64,000 nt of DNA, taken from contig JAEBUN010000034.1 in assembly GCA_023014365.1 (NCBI GenBank), positions 310,001 through 374,000 on the forward strand, given 5' to 3'. Under the pieces are notes generated by a model. That model saw nothing but the letters and a program-made list of their open reading frames with translations. It was not told where the DNA came from and made no database searches. Both the position numbers and the translations under genes were made by a program. Source of the stretch: Lepiota brunneoincarnata (taxonomy: Eukaryota > Basidiomycota > Agaricomycetes > Agaricales > Agaricaceae). Of this stretch, positions 50,199 to 62,194 are shown in pieces (positions within the stretch are counted from its first letter, which is position 1; each line of letters opens with the position of its first letter).

Positions 50199-52160
50199 GC
50201 CATGGCCGAGTGGGGGCTCCGAACTGAAGGATTACCTCAATGACCTTGAACAGACACGGCTCGCTGGGTATGTTCATTGTAAGGATTTTGTTACTGATCT
50301 CCCCCGACCTCCCGACCAAATCTTTACAATGTTCAACCTTAGGTGCCGCTATTGCACTACTAGTCCACGAGAGCATACGTTGTATACCTCAGGAAGTGAG
50401 TTAATGCCGCATGGATGATATTATATCACTGATATCTCAGACGGTCAGGTAAGATACATGTATCGGTACGGTACATTCAGATGACCTGGGCATTCATGTC
50501 CATTTGAATCTGACCAGGTGATCTTCCAGTGGGAAGTGGACCTTGATCCATGCCGTTTATTTTTCCCTCAAGCTATGTGGTTTCCTCCATGTCATGTGAG
50601 CGATTGACTCACAGCGAATTTCTCAGGCTTATACAAAGAAGAATCAAGGCTTATAGTGAGGATCTTCACTTGCTTTCAATTATAAATGGACCTCAATGCC
50701 GAGTAAATCAGCTCAGCAGAAGAGCTTTGCATCCAAACTTGTAAGATCCTAACTTGTGGTTCTCGGAGTCTGTTGTTCTAATCAAGTGTTATACAGTGGT
50801 GTGTTCGAGTCTAGCATAATATTCTTGAGTTGATTCCAGATCTTTAGGTGTACATTTGGCAACGGGTGGTTTGGGCATATGTAAGTAACTGCTTTTCACT
50901 CGGTTAATTCACTGAAAGGATTTCACAGCACAATTGGGGTACTCCTTCCTACAACTATGAAAGTACTCTTGATCTTGCGACTGAGGGCACTCTGGAACAA
51001 AAATGTTGTTGGTATGGAACAGCTTTTCATCCATGATGGCATTTTGGGAGTCCTGAGATGAATGAATGATTGCAGTCTGCATTGTGCTCTATCTCTTGAC
51101 ATCTAGGTAAGCTTTCAGGCTAATCATGGAGGAAGTAGCTAATGCTAGTTCGTTCTGAAGCAGAGATCCTGGTAAAGCAATGCCTACCACCTACTGTCTT
51201 CGCATCTAAGGTTTTCTAAACTGCCAGGCTAGTATTGGAAACGGGGCAGTTTTTATTTATGACAGCACAGTTTACACTATTGATCGCTTCCCGCTACATG
51301 GCTGTTTTGCCAATGATGCCACCTGAAAGCCTCATCCATCTTGAGAATTCATTACAAGCGGCAAATACGTACATTGCTCTTATTTCCTCTCCATTGGTGT
51401 CTAATCTGCAATCTAATAGCGTCACTCGCATTTCCTCAACAGGGATTGAGGTTATCTTGACTCTTATCAAACTTGTTCAGACATATCGGGAAACACGTGC
51501 TGTCGGCAACGCGATGCAAGAGAGGGTGGCCCACGTTAAAACATTTACTCCAGTCATGTATGTGTTCTATCGTGATGGCACATTGTTTGTCATTCCGTGA
51601 GTCTTGGGCTGCCTCAGAACTTCCTGGTTCCAGTGATACTGATGCCCCCCCCCCAGGCTGGCGAGTACGTATTTGACTATCAGCCTCCTAACCACAAACC
51701 AAAACTGATCATGATGTCCGAGAAAGTTGCGCTGGCTCTCCAGCAAATCTTTGGCACGCAGACCCTTAATTCAATAGTTCCTACTCACATTGACTGGACT
51801 GTGTGAGTCGCGCCACATATTCGATTTATTACCGTAACAGCCATTCTTATTCTCAACGAAATCAGGTGGCTTTCGGCGGTGTACTACCTTTCGGTGAGCT
51901 CATGGCCTTGAGTTTACGGAACATCAGAACAAATGAAACAATCTTCAAGGGGATTCGGTTGATCCTCAACCTCAGAGAGGCCAATTGCAAATTGATGGAG
52001 AGCATGATCTCTAGACCCATTCACTCGACGTTGCGTTTTGAACATCAAACGACGCACGACAGCGACGGGTTTTCGGTGGATGCCCCCAATGCACCCTGAG
52101 GATTCAGAAGGTATCATTGAGCAGCGGAGACAGCCAAATAACGGTGATGCGGCTGATGCC
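50199..52160 (+). pseudogene. type I DUF6533-like gene, copy B
   Basis: It is colinear with gene A and gives the uninterrupted structure, including the GTAAGT intron at about 50,881 where A received the Copia element. The first exon has an extra base (GAACTGAAGGATTAC against GAACCGAGGATTAC in A) that shifts the frame. The 51,300-51,597 exon is intact (SSTGIEVILTLIKLVQTYRE...FTPVMYVFYRDGTLFVIP, GTGAGT donor). The last exon (from about 51,867) encodes VAFGGVLPFGELMALSLRN and IRLILNLREANCKLME, but an extra C in DAPNAP-TGA truncates the tail present in A. It is a decayed copy. Confidence 0.62.
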
Positions 52161-53834
52161 TGACAGCTTGGCACTATTGATCTGGTGGTGTGCTTTCAAT
52201 AAACGAAAGCGGGGGATGTGTAGGGGTGGTCATCTGGCTAGGCACGTAGCCGGAGCTTGGTCTCACATTTCCCGGGACGAACAAATTCGTTGGTCATCTA
52301 TCTTCCGTCCTGACTCAACGCATTCTGCTCCTCGGTTTTCTGTTTAACACTTCCTAGACCATGTAGGACACTCTTAGGGCATAGAATAGCCTTAATAAAT
52401 GGTTGCTAGTATCCTCCTGCATTTCTTATGTAGTACTTACTTCTCCCTTCTCCCTCTTCTCTTCAATCTATTCTTTATTGGCATTCATGGGTGATGTGAG
52501 GCACCACTGAACGGAGCTGAGAGGTACAACTGGATGATAATTCACGAATACCTAAACATTAATAGTGGGCATAAGAAGTAGTTCAAGCCATACCGCTGCA
52601 CAACTGTGGAGAGATTCTCTAGTGGATCCCGAATAAACATACTTCGACATTTGACACTCTTGCTTGCTCTCCACGGCTTCATTCCAGTCAATCTATGATC
52701 TCCACGATAGCTGGCCCCAACCGGATGGGCGAGATAAAATCCGGGCCCCACGTCAATGGGCTGCCTCCCAGCATCAAGCCTCTCCGAATTACCCCAGGAT
52801 TTTCGCGCTGCCACTTCATTATCCATAGGGAGGATCATGGAATGGCTCGCAGTGGCATGGCCTTGTTTCAATTCAGGGGCGAGGACTTGCTCTCAAAGCG
52901 TGGGTAAGCCGTCTGTCTATTTCCCAATATTTTTCCATGATACCAATGTTCACTACATTACGACTCTGACCCGCTGTCCTCTATAACCGATTATGCCGGA
53001 TACATACTTGGCAATCATCTGTCTCAGTATATCATCAATGATTTGCCGGAATCTGCTAACCCTGGACATTCTGGGATGTGCAATTTCATCCTTGCTGCCT
53101 CATCAAGGTGATTCAAGCTTGGAGACCGCCGCTTCCGCACCCGCGTCTGTGAATGGGCAATATGGACGGGGATGGCCTTGAGCTTCGAATATGGCTGCTA
53201 CTTGGATATCCTTCCTACCTGCGTGCCTTTGATTGGACGATGATATAGCTGATCACTCGTGCCCGAGTGCATCTTCTACAACTTGATCTGCGGTGATGGA
53301 CATGAACTCGCAAGGGAAGGAGGGACAATAACGTTGCTGTTTTACAACCATCTGTCCTTAGCTCTGACGGGTCTCGACGTTACGAGGGTGACCTGTCTCA
53401 TGCCGCGAGATATATCGTCTGCCGGCGTCTCGCATTGAAACGAGAGGTTCAGGAAAAAACCCTTATTCCTTCGCTGTGTGTGAGTCAGAGCCGCTATCCC
53501 GTCTTTCAGTGACGTCGTTCGTGGTTTCCTGTTGCCTACTTCTTGAGAAGCAGACACAAAACAAATTTTTGCAGAGGATGACCCTGTGAGGTAGTTCATA
53601 ACGAACTGAGAAATAAGCGCACCCCCTCGCAGAATCAAGTTTGGGGCGACTAAGGCTTAATGACAGATCCCATCAAGTCAAACCTGACACTACAACATAA
53701 TATGTTGCTAGGGATGAATGTTGATCCATCGTATTGATCAGTCGCTGCCTGTGCATGTTCACCAAAACATTGATTGTTACCCGCATTCCTAAAATGGATC
53801 CCATCACCACATAGTCAGTATTTCAGTAGAAAAT
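52161..53834 (+). repeat. 3' flank of gene B and module P, copy 3
   Basis: 52,160-52,720 parallels 40,099-40,700. 52,700-53,834 parallels module P copies 1 and 2. No conserved reading frame. Confidence 0.55.
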
Positions 53835-55790
53835 GTGGACCCCTGGCTGCACCGTTTCCTCATTACTCGCCATTTAGATATGATTGATTCTGCGCTCATC
53901 CTCGCTGACGTGCGCCGGTCCCATCTGAATGGATACGTTCACTGTACGTCCATTAATCTCCAGAACAACTTTCAGTCAGAGTCAAACCTATTTAAATTGA
54001 CTAGTTGCTGCGCTAACTCTGGTCATTTATGATTCACTTTGTCTAATACCCCGGGAGGTCAGCGAAGCATTCCACCTTCTTCAGGGCCCTTGAAGCTGAC
54101 GATACGCACGACAGGTAAAGTACTTGTACCAGGTGAGCGACATTCCTCTCGAGGACTGCCTTCTCTCATGCGTAATCCCCGGGTTCTAGCGACGGATGGG
54201 GAAAAGGGCGTCTTATTTATCTTTTCATCCGAATGTGTTCCATTTTTCAATTAATGTGCGTAATATGTTTTCCCAATTGTAATCCACGCTCACCGATACA
54301 ATCAACCAGATGTGCTACTTTCAGTGAGGACCTTCACTCGTGGCCTCTATAAAACAAGTCTTAGATTCCAATGATTATTCAGCGGGTCAGGCAACCCACT
54401 TACCTAGATTGGTACGACCTTTCGAATCCCCGTGAATCAGTCCTTATCTCACCATTTTCAGTGGTATGTGATCGTACATTGAAATATGTAGAATGCGTGT
54501 CAACAGTTTCTGTCTTGCCCAATAACAATAGGTGTGTTATTGGTAATGGCTGGATGACCGCCTTGTGAGTTCTCTCATTTCGAATGTTTCTCCTTTGAAG
54601 GCTCACTGATAATGGAATACAGGATGGTGGCCATTTTGACCACTACCCTCAACCTGTTACTTGTCATGAGACTCAGCGCACTCTGGCAGCATAATCGTCT
54701 TGGTAAGTTGAGTTGAATAGGTTTTTCATAAGAGTGGCAATTGAACACACAATCAACTAGTCACGGTTGTTTTGTATGCAGCCATGAGTTGTGAGTATTT
54801 ATTCTAATTCATTCAAACGTAGAACGCTGAACGGAAGTTAAAGGTGAAGTGCTCGTGAGCCTTCCTGTTGCTTAGGCTATTGCGCACTGAATCATAATTG
54901 GTGGCCAAAGACCAGCTTCGCCATACAGGTCCTCAGTAGCTATAATCTCACCCTCAAGGCAGTTGATAAATTTCCACTTCACGGCTGCGCCGTGACTTCT
55001 CTGTTGCATGCTGTAGTGCCGCTCCGATTGGCAGTGCTGTGAGTGCTTACTCTCCAATACCGACCGCCTGCCCGTCATCCTGACACATCGGGTTTAGTAT
55101 CATTTGGTGTTGCGTGACTGCCCTGCAGGTGACCCTCACGGTTATCAAATTCGTCGAGTGGTTGCAGCACACCAGTACAAAAGACCAATCCATTTACAGC
55201 CGCATTCGCTACCTCAGGAAAACACACAGCAGTCGTCTATGTATTTTATCGAGACGGGAACTTGTTCATATTTCCGTAAGGTCTTCGCTCTCCAATGACT
55301 CGTCATGACTTACAAAAGAAAATGTATTAGGGTCCTAGGTAAGCTTTGGCGTATGGCATGTAAAACAGCAGGCTAACTCGCGACCGGAACAAGTGTTTGG
55401 TATCCTTCAATACATCTCGATGACCAAAGCATCGGACCTGAACTCGACCAGTGCACTAGCCCTTGACTGGACAGTGTAAGTACTACATCACGAAGGATTC
55501 AGGTTTTATGAGTTTGCTTGATGCTTTCCCCTCTAGCTGGACTACGGTCGTATATCATCTCTGCGTGAGTCTCAGCACCCGGTATTCCTCTAGACGATGA
55601 CCCCTTATTGTTACTTTAGGGATCACGGCTTATCCTGAACATCCGCGAAGCTAACTGCAGGCTGACACGGCCCATGTTCTCGCAACAGCTGACGACATTA
55701 CAGTTTCGCGGAGCACCGGGCCAGGACCAGGTGGGAGAGTCCTTTGGTATCGTGATAGATCTAGGTCATCAGACTCGGGAAGCTGCATAA
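53835..55790 (+). pseudogene. type II DUF6533-like gene, copy F
   Basis: It is colinear with copy E. Blocks are DPWLHRFLITRHLDMIDSAL (53,835), the same first intron, LDWYDLSNPRESVLISPFSV (about 54,400), the LLLVMRLSALWQHNR block (about 54,640), VTLTVIKFVEWLQHTSTKDQ (55,130) and the terminal RLILNIREANCRLTRP...EAA (stop 55,788-55,790). In the 55,130 exon, AAACACACAGCAGTCG differs by an extra base pair from AAACACACGCAGTCG in E, breaking the FYRDG block frame. Much of the 54,370-55,450 stretch is almost identical to 42,850-43,920, pointing to a recent duplication or gene conversion. Confidence 0.6.
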
Positions 55791-55895
55791 GGAGGAATAT
55801 ACAGGCATAGATAGACGCAGCGAGTCAACGCCGGCTTTTGAGTGCTGAGCACCCGATTTCAAAAGATTCTTTCATGTGTTGCTATGTGCTTGTAC

Positions 55896-56241
55896 TGTTA
55901 GATTTTCACAAGCCAGCGGACAGTCGACGCAACGTCGGCTGGACTTTTAGTTAGTCTTGTATTTGCACATGGAGCCTACTCGTGCAAATCGCGATCTCGC
56001 GATTTGTTTATCATTTTATTTCTATCCTTACTCAGTAGAATTTCGGTTACCTGGTATACGGACACGTATGTAGCTAGGCTTTCCTCAGTACTCGTGCGTA
56101 CAACGAGTGACTGAGGTGAGCACTTATGCCTATAATCACTATACTTATACTAAGCTTGTGTCTGTAGGCTTCTATTCTTACAGGTAGCTTAATACATAGT
56201 ACTCGTGCGTACAACGAGTGACTGAGACTTCTATTCTTACA
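55896..56241 (+). mobile_element. solo LTR (unassigned family)
   Basis: 346 bp starting TGTTAGATTTTC and ending CTATTCTTACA, with target duplication TGTAC (55,891-55,895 and 56,242-56,246). The homologous unfilled site is near 44,360 in the duplicated flank. Inside are a perfect inverted repeat AAATCGCGA-TC-TCGCGATTT and two copies of AGTACTCGTGCGTACAACGA. Confidence 0.88.
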
Positions 56242-56246
56242 TGTAC

Positions 56247-57769
56247 TTAAAGCCTTTTGAGTGGGTATCGCCAATAAAAGGGCAGGGATTGGTAATAATT
56301 GCAATAACCACCGTCCATTGAACACCGGAGTTGGGATAGATGAACTGATGGATGTCGAACTGGGGAGGGTTGATAAACCGGCTTGTCCGACCAGCTCTGA
56401 CGCTAAGGTTTGGTGGGCAAGCGGAATGATCAATGGCAGCACCCCTCATTTTCACACCTAAGGACTGCTAGAGCCCTGTTATAGATCTGGGGAGGCCTCT
56501 CTTTACCAACGTCGAATGTTAGTTCCTATCACGAAGCGCGGGCTAGGAAAAGCTAGTCACATCGTTCTCCGACTGGTTACAAGTCTGCATCTATGATCTT
56601 ATGCCGGATGTAATGTAGCTAATTGTTGAGCTTTGACCTCAGAAACGTGAGTGCAGCCGTGGCAGTTGGATCCATAGGCTCCCCCGCTCGCAAGTAATCT
56701 TGAAATAACCGTCGCACATCACCATCCCCAAGCACGCATATGGTACTGTTCCCCCCTACCTGATGGACCTTGTATCGGTCGTACTCGATCAACATATCCC
56801 ACAACAGCACACCCGCGCAGAGTCCTCACTCTCTCTCTTCCCAACCAATGGCACTATCAGCTCGAGATCCCTCGGGTGCCGTTCCAGCACAGCATCGTGC
56901 CTTTGTATATGTGCTGATACACATTCTGAACTCTTTGGGCTTCTCAAAATGCGTGTGTTTCATAGTCTGTGGAACGGGTTCGTTTTGGTAGCAGCGAGTC
57001 CCTTGACGGAGCTCAAAATTTTAATTCTACAGCTGAATCCTATCTGTTGTCACCCGAAGGACTATTCTCCCTGCCAAGTTCAGGGAATAGAGTAATATCA
57101 CTGGGGTGTTTGGCAATTGCTTCACTATGGGGAAGGCCGCGAACACAGATCGTTTGCTCCCTCGAGAGAGGGATTTATCTCCAGGTTCAGGGAACTGCTC
57201 ATGTGATGTAATTGAACGACTAGGAAATTTGTGGAATTAGACCACTGGCGTTGCCAAGGATATGCTATACATCTTGAGAGTCTCTGAAGACACACCTGAG
57301 ATCTGGAAAGGTGCAAGCTGTGTCAGAGTGCGCAAAAAAAATACCGACTCCGATCACAAGGGGCATTCAAACCCATAAGTGATTCAGTATGTAGACCAGA
57401 AGCCGCAGCCCATGGAGCCCGGGTGTTATCTTATTGGTACGGTATGACTTGAACCACTTCTCACGTCCACTGTTAATGTTCAAGTATTCACGGATCAATG
57501 TTCGTTGTGCCTCTCAGTCCCGTCAGTGGTACTTCACATCGTTTGTGAATGCCAATGAAGAATAGATGCAGAGGAGAAGGAGAAGGAGCAGAAAATAGTA
57601 CATAAGAAATAAGTAGCAAACCGAAGAGTAGAGTGGGGATACGTTGAGTTAGGAGGGAAGCTAGGTGATCGACAAATTTCCTCATCCGGAAAATTCGGGA
57701 CCAAGCTCCGGCTACGTGGGTAGCCAGACGACTGCCACTACATATCGCTAAACCAATAGTGCCAAGCTG
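56247..57769. other. intergenic
   Basis: 56,262-56,345 matches 44,390-44,460. 56,930-57,100 matches 45,940-46,080. The minus strand at 56,810-56,619 has an open, protein-like stretch (YDRYKVHQVGGNSTICVLGD...LRAGEPMDPTATAAL) that I cannot assign. 57,480-57,769 is the 3' flank of the inverted type I gene. Confidence 0.4.
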
Positions 57770-59702
57770 TCAGACACCACCGTTATCTGGCTGCCTCTGT
57801 TGCTCCATAATAATTTCTGAGTCCCCATGTGCGTTGGGGGCATCTATGGACGACCCATCGTTGTCATGCGTTATTTGATGTTCAAAGCGCAATATCGAGT
57901 GGACAGGCCTAGTGATCATGCTCTCTGTCAACTTGCAATTGGCCTCTCTGAGGTTGAGGATCAACCGAATCCCCTTGAATCTGTTTGATTCATTCTGATG
58001 TTCCGTTCACTTGAGGCAATGAGCTCACCGAAAGGTAGTACACTGCCCAAAGCCACCTGGTTTCGTTGAGAATAAGAACTGTTATAGGAACACATCGAAT
58101 TATACAACATGACTCACACAGACCAGTCAATGTTAGATGGGTTTATTGAATTCATGTTTTGCTTGCTAAAGATTTCCTGGATCATCAACATAACTTCCCA
58201 AGACATCCTAGTCAGTTTTGATTTGAGGTTAGAAGGCTGGTAACTAAATGCATACCTGCCAGCCTGGACAGCGTCAGCATTGCCTGAACCGAGGAGCTCT
58301 GAGGCAGTACAAGACTTACGGAATTGCAAACAATGTGCCATCACGATAGAACACGTAAAAGATTGGAGTAAATGTCTTAACATGGTTCACCCTCTCTTGC
58401 AATGTGTTGCCAATAGCACGTGTCTCTCGATACGTCTGAACAAGCTTGATGAGAGTCAAAATAACCTCAATTGCTGTTGAGGAAAAGCGAGCAACACTGT
58501 TGGATTATAGATTAGATACTGGTGGAAAGGAAATGGGGGTAACGCACAAGATTGCCACTTGCAAAGAATCCTCGAGATGGGTGAGGCTTTCCTGGTGCAT
58601 CATTGAGAAAGCAGCCATGTAACGGGAAGTGATCGATTATGTTAACTGTGTCATCATAGATATTGACTGCCCCATTGACAATACCAGTCTAGCAGTTCGA
58701 AAAATCTGAGGTGTGAAGACAGCAAACGGTAGGGCATCACTTTACCAGGATCTCTGCTTCAAAACAAACAAGTGTTAGCTACTTCCTCTACAATTAGCCT
58801 GGAAAACTTACCAGTTGTCAAGACATAGAGCACAGTGCAGACTAAAATGAGTTTTTCATCTCAGGACTCCCGAAATACCATTGTGGATGAAAAGTGCTCC
58901 ATACCAACGAGGTTTTTGTTCCAGAGTGCCCTCAGTCTCAAGATCAGGAGTGTTTTCATAGTTGCCGGAAGTAATACCCTGTTTATACTGTAAAGCCCTT
59001 TCAGTGAATTACCTGAATGAATAGCGGCTATTTACATCTTTGCAATCCACCCGTAACCAATTATACACCTAAAGATCCAGAATCAATTCAAGAACATCCC
59101 GGCTCTTGGTTGCCGGAGTCGGACACACCACTGTATAACACTTAATTAGAGTAACAGACCCTGAGGACCACAAGTCAAGATCTTACAAGTTTGGATGCAA
59201 AGCTCTTCTGTGCGGCTGATAAACTCAGCATTGAGCACCGAGGGCAAGCGAAAATCCTCACTGTAAGCATCAATTCTTCTTGGTATAAGCTTGAGAAATT
59301 GGTCTGAGAGTCGGTCACTCACATGATGAGAAGGAAACCCCATAGCCTGAGGGAAAAATAGACAGCATGGACCTAAGGTCCACTTCCCACTGGAAGATGT
59401 CGGTCAGAAGTAAATGGACAAGTATCCAAACAAATCGTACCAATACATGTACTTTGCCTAACCCGACATCAGTAGCAGAGCATCATCCACAGTGCATTGA
59501 CTCGCCTCTGAAGGTATACAACGCAAAGTCTCGTGGATTAGCAATGCGATAGCAGCACCTAAGGTCGGACATTGTAAAGATGTGATGAGGAGGTCAAGGA
59601 GGTTCAGTGAACAAAGATCCTTACAATGAATATACCCAGAAAGTCGTGTCTGCTCAAGGTCATAGAGGTAATCCACAGGTTGGAGCCCCCACTCGGCCAT
59701 AA
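57770..59702 (-). pseudogene. type I DUF6533-like gene, inverted copy C
   Basis: It reads right to left. MAEWGLQPVDYLYDLEQTRL (ATG 59,700) is followed by the intron and AAIALLIHETLRCIPSEASQ, then PRRIDAYSEDFRLPSVLNAE (about 59,270), KHLLQSFTCSIVMAH... blocks (about 58,370-58,260) and the terminal LNLREANCKLTESMITRPVH...QRQPDNGGV (stop at 57,770). The exon corresponding to FYRDGTLF is frame-disrupted, and the start of the last exon is degraded. It is a pseudogene of the same family in opposite orientation. Confidence 0.6.
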
Positions 59703-61700
59703 ATTCTTGATGCTTGGACTAACCTGAGGGAGTGCTGGTCCTATGAGTGCCAAATCGTTCATGGTTTATATGAAGGAGCCTCCACAAAGTCACACATCTG
59801 TTCATCGCTAATCTGATTTGTTGATGCACCCAAACCGCCCACAACGGGTCCAGTATGGAGGGCCAGGGTGCGAGAAACATAAGCTGCATCGATGTGCATC
59901 CTTGATAGCGATGCCATGTTGGTGATAGAGGCACTAAACTTGCACATTATCAGACCCCTGATCTTGCGCTGCGGGGGTCCAGATCAATGAGATATCAAAT
60001 TTCAAATTAGTCATAAACGAGGAAGATTGACGGAGTTTGATACTGGGTAGGGTTGGGGTGAGGGTGACAGGGCCTGAGGAAAGCCCCTCCAATCGGCCCT
60101 GGGTGGTGAGGCCTCGGAGAAAGCGCAGTTGTGCCATCTGGAACCATGCGGCCTTTGATTGCACCTAAGCTGAGTCCAGTAGGGAACGGAAAGGGAAAGG
60201 AAGGAACTTCCAAAGAGGGCGTGCGTGGGTTTTCGGAAGGATGTTGGTGATTGTATAGTATGCACATGAAATCAAGCAAGCAAAGATGGAATGCATACGG
60301 GGATTGCAAGCCATAGTGATGTGATATGTATGACCTTGCCCAACAATCAGTACTTGGCGGGGCACTTGAGCCAGGTGCTCCACTGATCAGATAGCATCTC
60401 CGACCCTCGGAAAATGTCCGCACATACTACGGAGTCCGCTTTTGCTTCGGTGTACTTATATTCGAGTTTCCCGATGCTGCCACAGCCTCCCTGCCAAAGT
60501 TGGACCATCCTGCGAACGGGCTACAACAAAAGTAAATGTATCCCCGCCGACGGACAGTCTATCGGCGTGAAAAGACGGTTCCATAACTAATACCTCTGTC
60601 GGTAGTAATAGCCTACATGTCCTTCATCAACTTCTCTTGTCCCATCATCTCCAACAACCCCTTCAAACCTCTCTCGTGAGACATCTGGAAGCACCAGGCA
60701 CGTCAGGGTAGATTTGAAAAACAAATAGCCAAATCAAATACAATCAGTTCCTGAGTGAATTCAGATGTTAGAGTGCAGGGCACCCGGCGAGGCATGAGCC
60801 AGATGCTGATTCTTGCGCGGGGGCCGACATGTGAGAAAACCTTTACCTTCCTTTCGTACATATCCTCCCCCTTCGCTCACCAGCCTTCAATTTCGCGTGT
60901 ATACCACGCAATATCCAACATCCTTTCTAAAACCCACCCACCCATACTCTTTATGTCCTTCCTTCCATCACTTCCCCACTACTGGACTCGATACAGGTGC
61001 AGTCGAGAGGTGCACTGTTCTCGGTGACCCGACCGCGTTTCCTCCCCATCCTCGCCACTCAGGGTCAACGGGGTTCGAGGAAAGCCCTGTTCCCCCTTCT
61101 CCCAGCCTACACAATATCAAGTTCTACTATTCCATATCACTTGTAATTTATAATTCATATTTTATGTTATCTGGATCCCTCACAGCGCAAGATAGATGCT
61201 GTGGCGCTCGCAGTGTATTGCATAGATATACATCTTGTCGGCAGCAACGAATATACATGCCGGTGTGTTCCCAAGCTTATGCGCATCAAAGCTGATGGTG
61301 ACACGGCCCTTGCAAGGCGCGGTGGAGAAGTTGGCAGCGGTGGCGAAGAGTGCATACCATCGACGAGAACAACTGGCTCGCAGTCTGCCCCGATGTCAGG
61401 GGCCCCTAAGAAATGCGAGGGCATCACAAGGACAGTCCGCGGAGAATTCGTGCCAATACTGCCCATCCGGCTAAACACCACTACGGTAACGACAGGCTCT
61501 CTGAAACTGTGCTCCGGAGAGACCCAGCCCCAGGCATTCCCGGAATTGGAAATCAGAACATATTGTCGGGAAGACGGGCATCGAATGGGGAGGGGTGACA
61601 GACTAATTGAGCCCTGACTGTTGGGAGCTTCTATATCCATGTATTTTGCCAAGTCAACCTTCTGCGTGTAAGTGATGTCTGAGACGATGTACGTTTGATA
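59703..61700. other. 5' flank of copy C and intergenic repeats
   Basis: 59,850-60,420 is the type I upstream region, with counterparts at 2,880-3,200 and 46,110-46,500. 60,450-60,730 matches 48,350-48,620. 60,850-61,200 is the inverted counterpart of 1,239-1,566. No gene is supported; the open frames at 61,167-61,652 are not shared with any paralogue. Confidence 0.4.
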
Positions 61701-61719
61701 CTAGCAAGCCGCCCTTAGT

Positions 61720-62128
61720 AATACATTGTGGCTTCCTCCTTCGGGTATCTGGAGAAGAAGAATGCAGCACCGAGCCTGTCCTTCACGCAGAATTGGGATA
61801 CTGCCTATTTCCCAACACCAGCAGGGCCATACACCCACATCATCTGGCGTGATCTAGTTAATATAATCGTAGCGGGTTCCAGGGGCGCTTCGAGAGGGAA
61901 GATCGCGAGTGGACGAGTGGTGTCGGGCTTCTGGAATATAATTATCGAGGAGAACTCAAAGAGTTGGAGGGTAGGTTCAGAGGTTGGAGGTGGATTAAGG
62001 AGAGTAGGGCTCACACTTGCTTCGTTGTCCCGAATTTGGTGGATATTCATGATGTTTTGCGAACTATCGACAGAATGAGAACCGTGGATCTCAAAGTCGC
62101 TAGTACCTGTGCGACAGAGCGAATACAA
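61720..62128 (-). pseudogene. NACHT NTPase remnant with P-loop
   Basis: The minus strand encodes MMWVYGPAGVGK, then a TAG codon where Ser of the Walker A motif is expected, then AVSQFCVKDRLGAAFFFSR. GPAGxGKS followed by LGAAFFFSR is the usual NACHT start in mushroom NLR-like proteins. The upstream part (PTLQLFEFSSIIIFQKPD) is unassigned, and an AACTAG acceptor just before the block suggests an intron. It lies about 70 bp after the stop of the CHAT gene, on the same strand. Paralogous to 49,310-49,480. Confidence 0.62.
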
Positions 62129-62194
62129 TGCTACATCCCCGTATCACCCTAGGCTTCATTACAAACCATCTACCATACCTATCATGCAACAGAG

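Noticed and set aside
61201..61652. Overlapping 138- and 161-codon ORFs on opposite strands
   Set aside because: Neither has a recognisable motif, a paralogue with a conserved frame or splice context; the DNA is part of the duplicated flank and NACHT decay.
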